From the NCBI GenBank assembly GCA_009602725.1, contig WELB01000166.1:306149-321492 (forward strand): 15,344 bases of DNA, given 5' to 3'. Of this stretch, positions 13,955-15,344 are shown in pieces. Below the pieces are notes generated by a model, which had not been told where the DNA came from, did not search any database, and saw only the letters and a program-made list of their open reading frames with translations. A program made the position numbers and the translations under genes. The first letter of the stretch is position 1; every line of letters starts with the position of its first letter. Source of the stretch: Spirogloea muscicola. Lineage: Eukaryota > Streptophyta > Zygnematophyceae > Spirogloeales > Spirogloeaceae.

Positions 13955-15344
13955 TTGGCTGCCGGCTGCGACGCCAGTGACGCCGGCCGCTTCGCAGGCG
14001 ACGGCGAGGAGAGCGGCGACGCCTCGCCGCCGCCGCTGCTGTGAAGCTTGCGGAGGGCCTGCAGCGCCGCACGCAGTGCGGTGTACTCGCGCTCCTGCGC
14101 TAGGAGGTACTGGCGTCGTCCTCCAGGACCGCTCTGGACCCGCCGCACCTGCGCCAAAGACAGCTGTATTCAATTAACATGCACAATAGACAAATTATGC
14201 ATGTGTCAGTGTCAAGAGTGGACTTGCTTGACAGCAAGTGAGTAAGATGGTCTTGAACTCAACTTGGGCCTGGATCAAAGTTGAACTCAATACAATGAAG
14301 TTGAAAAGGGCAACAGAATAAGGCATGAGTTGCAATCAAGGTCAAATGAGACGTAGAAGAGTATTGGGTCAGAGTTGACACACTAGATCGGGCGGCAGGG
14401 TGGTGGGGGGGGGCAGCCCGAGCGCGCCGCGCTGGGCAGTCCCGACAGCGCCGCCGCCGGGGTTGGCCAGCCCGCAGCGCCCGCAGGCCAGGGAGCTGCG
14501 GCCGCTGGCGGAGGCTGGCGGTTAGCTCCTGAAGTAGAGGCTCACTTGAGTTGGCTGGGGAAGACTGTAGTTGGGGCTGGAGACAGAGGAAAGACGAGCG
14601 CTTGGGACGGACACAGAGGGAAGACGAGCAGACGAGGAGACGGAGGGGAGGACGGTTGTTAGTTGAGGGTTAGCGGAAGCGGGACAGAGAGCAGAAGCCC
14701 ATGTTGAGGGATTTAAGAAGGGCAGGCTAGTAGTTTGGCAGAGGTAGAGGGCCAGCCGAGGGAGGCCGGGAGAGAGAGTCGAGCGGGAGGGAGAGAGGGA
14801 GGTGCCCATTAGGAGATAGAGTGTATGTTGAGTGGCCTAAGTACAACGGCAAGCACAGTGACAGATGTACATCGCCTGCTGCTGAGCTAACCCGCTCAGC
14901 AACCACGAGTTAGCACGTAGAGGTCGCTGACCGATGCACGAATGCCGGACGGCGGTCGACAAGCCCCTTTGTGCCACCAGCTAAGGCTCGACCAGCTAAG
15001 ACTTCATTAGAATGCACAGTGATGTCACTCTATACAAGGTGAATGACATTCAATCATCAAACCCGAATCAATTAACCCCCAAACCCGAATCAATTAACCC
15101 CCAAACCCTCAACCCAAAACCTTCAACCTTAAACCCTAAACACCAAACCCTAAGTCCTAAACCCTCTCTCTGGTGCAAAGCCACGAGGAGGGGTGTCGAG
15201 GAAGGCGCCACTCACTCCGGATCGGCGGCGGCGTCGAGGCCAACGTGGGGCTCAGGCCAGACGGTAAGCGGCGAGCCGCAGGCGAGGCAGGGCGTGACGA
15301 GCGCGCCGCAGGCGCCGCACGCCAGCGCCACGGCGCCGCCGCCG
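13955..15344 (-). CDS. Zinc-ribbon protein, partial, spliced (tentative)
   Basis: The gene enters from the right edge. Exon A (15216-15344 and beyond) reads ALACGACGALVTPCLACGSP, LTVWPEPHVGLDAAADP and ends GGA|GTGAGTGG, an excellent donor. CGAC and CLAC form a zinc-ribbon pair of CxxC motifs. A candidate exon B at 14447-14495 (acceptor GGCCGCAG, donor GCT|GTCGGG, weak) restores phase and adds SLACGRCGLANPGGGA, a third CxxC. Candidate exon C starts at 14148 after TTTGGCGCAG and encodes VRRVQSGPGGRRQYLLAQE, the helix-prone REYTALRAALQALRKLHSS and a Ser/Pro/Ala-rich end. It may stop at a donor at N/GTATCC by the unknown base at 13954. Without exon B, the A-to-C junction hits a stop after about 16 codons. 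If the donor is not used, the protein ends in TGA right after exon A. Zinc ribbons bind nucleic acid or protein; I cannot assign a family. Confidence 0.4.
14160..14440. other. Intron-like spacer
   Basis: AT-richer DNA (14160-14385) is followed by a GC-rich segment with a run of nine G residues near 14406-14414. No exon-like frame is visible in the AT-rich part. It fits an intron of the zinc-ribbon gene on the minus strand, with pyrimidine-rich acceptor sequence next to exon C. Confidence 0.35.
14530..14810 (-). repeat. CT-rich low-complexity tract
   Basis: The minus strand is pyrimidine-rich. Short units such as TCTTCCCTCTGTGTCCGTCC and CGTCTTTCCTCTGTCTCC recur, which gives a 95-codon open frame of repeated Ser, Pro and Leu. 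The periodic DNA explains the frame better than selection on protein would. The tract lies between candidate exons A and B of the zinc-ribbon gene and is probably intronic. Confidence 0.5.
14832..14900 (-). repeat. Dispersed repeat R, copy 3
   Basis: On the plus strand TGGCCTAAGTACAACGGCAA, then GCACAGTGACAGATGTACAT and ACCCGCTCAGC match the reverse complement of 2361-2440 with a few substitutions. It is the most diverged of the three copies and includes the GACCCGCTCAG end that copy 2 lacks. Confidence 0.55.
15059..15165. repeat. Degenerate telomere-like CCCTAAA tract
   Basis: Two perfect 22-base units (AAACCCGAATCAATTAACCC plus CC) at 15059-15080 and 15081-15102 are followed by variants of AAACCCT: AAACCCTCAACCC, AAACCCTAAACACC, AAACCCTAAGTCCT and AAACCCT. 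The heptamer matches the plant and green-algal telomere repeat (TTTAGGG on the other strand). The tract ends about 50 bases from the splice donor at 15215, so it is an interstitial telomeric sequence, probably intronic, and not a chromosome end. Confidence 0.7.

Noticed and set aside
14522-14809. 95-codon Ser/Pro-rich open frame on the minus strand
   Set aside because: It is explained by a periodic pyrimidine-rich DNA tract and is more likely intronic.

Overview
The window looks like nuclear DNA of a plant-lineage eukaryote, most likely a green alga. Four things point that way: spliceosomal introns with GTGAGT/GTGAGG/GTGAGC-type donors; GC-rich exons next to more AT-rich introns; protein pieces resembling plant families (an NDR kinase tail and a neprosin propeptide); and a degenerate tract of plant-type CCCTAAA telomeric repeats. 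No bacterial operon, rRNA, complete tRNA or CRISPR array is visible. One base is unknown (N at 13954). The organism assignment is inference.

Left two thirds (1-10500): mostly repeats and decayed mobile elements. A SINE-like family is scattered on both strands and clusters at 2820-3765. Its core is a short inverted repeat GGGCTGG/CCAGCCC followed by a conserved GGGCGAGCACTTTCTTC box. Two 5'-truncated, frame-broken copies of one retrotransposon family lie divergently at 7801-8583 (minus) and 8978-9702 (plus). They share the C-terminal part of the polyprotein and about 220 bp of 3' sequence. The minus copy carries a 231-bp SINE-like insertion flanked by 12-bp direct repeats. Also present are a MITE-like element with 21-bp perfect terminal inverted repeats (5563-5783), a perfect 15-bp-stem hairpin (4287-4324), a three-copy dispersed repeat (2361, 6447, 14832), and a decayed ankyrin-repeat array on the minus strand (about 10140-10500).

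Right third (11000-15344): gene remnants or genes, all on the minus strand. In transcription order these are: a gene entering from the right edge with paired CxxC zinc-ribbon motifs, probably spliced around a telomere-like tract; a TATA-like box and a secreted-protein start leading into neprosin-type propeptide exons, one of which has an in-frame TAA; and two exons encoding only the C-terminal tail of an NDR-family AGC kinase. The kinase core is absent from the DNA immediately upstream, where the neprosin exons sit instead. This is either a nested or scrambled arrangement or captured gene fragments.

No complete, intact protein-coding gene can be demonstrated. Protein assignments come from reading the translations and recalling family motifs; no database search was run.
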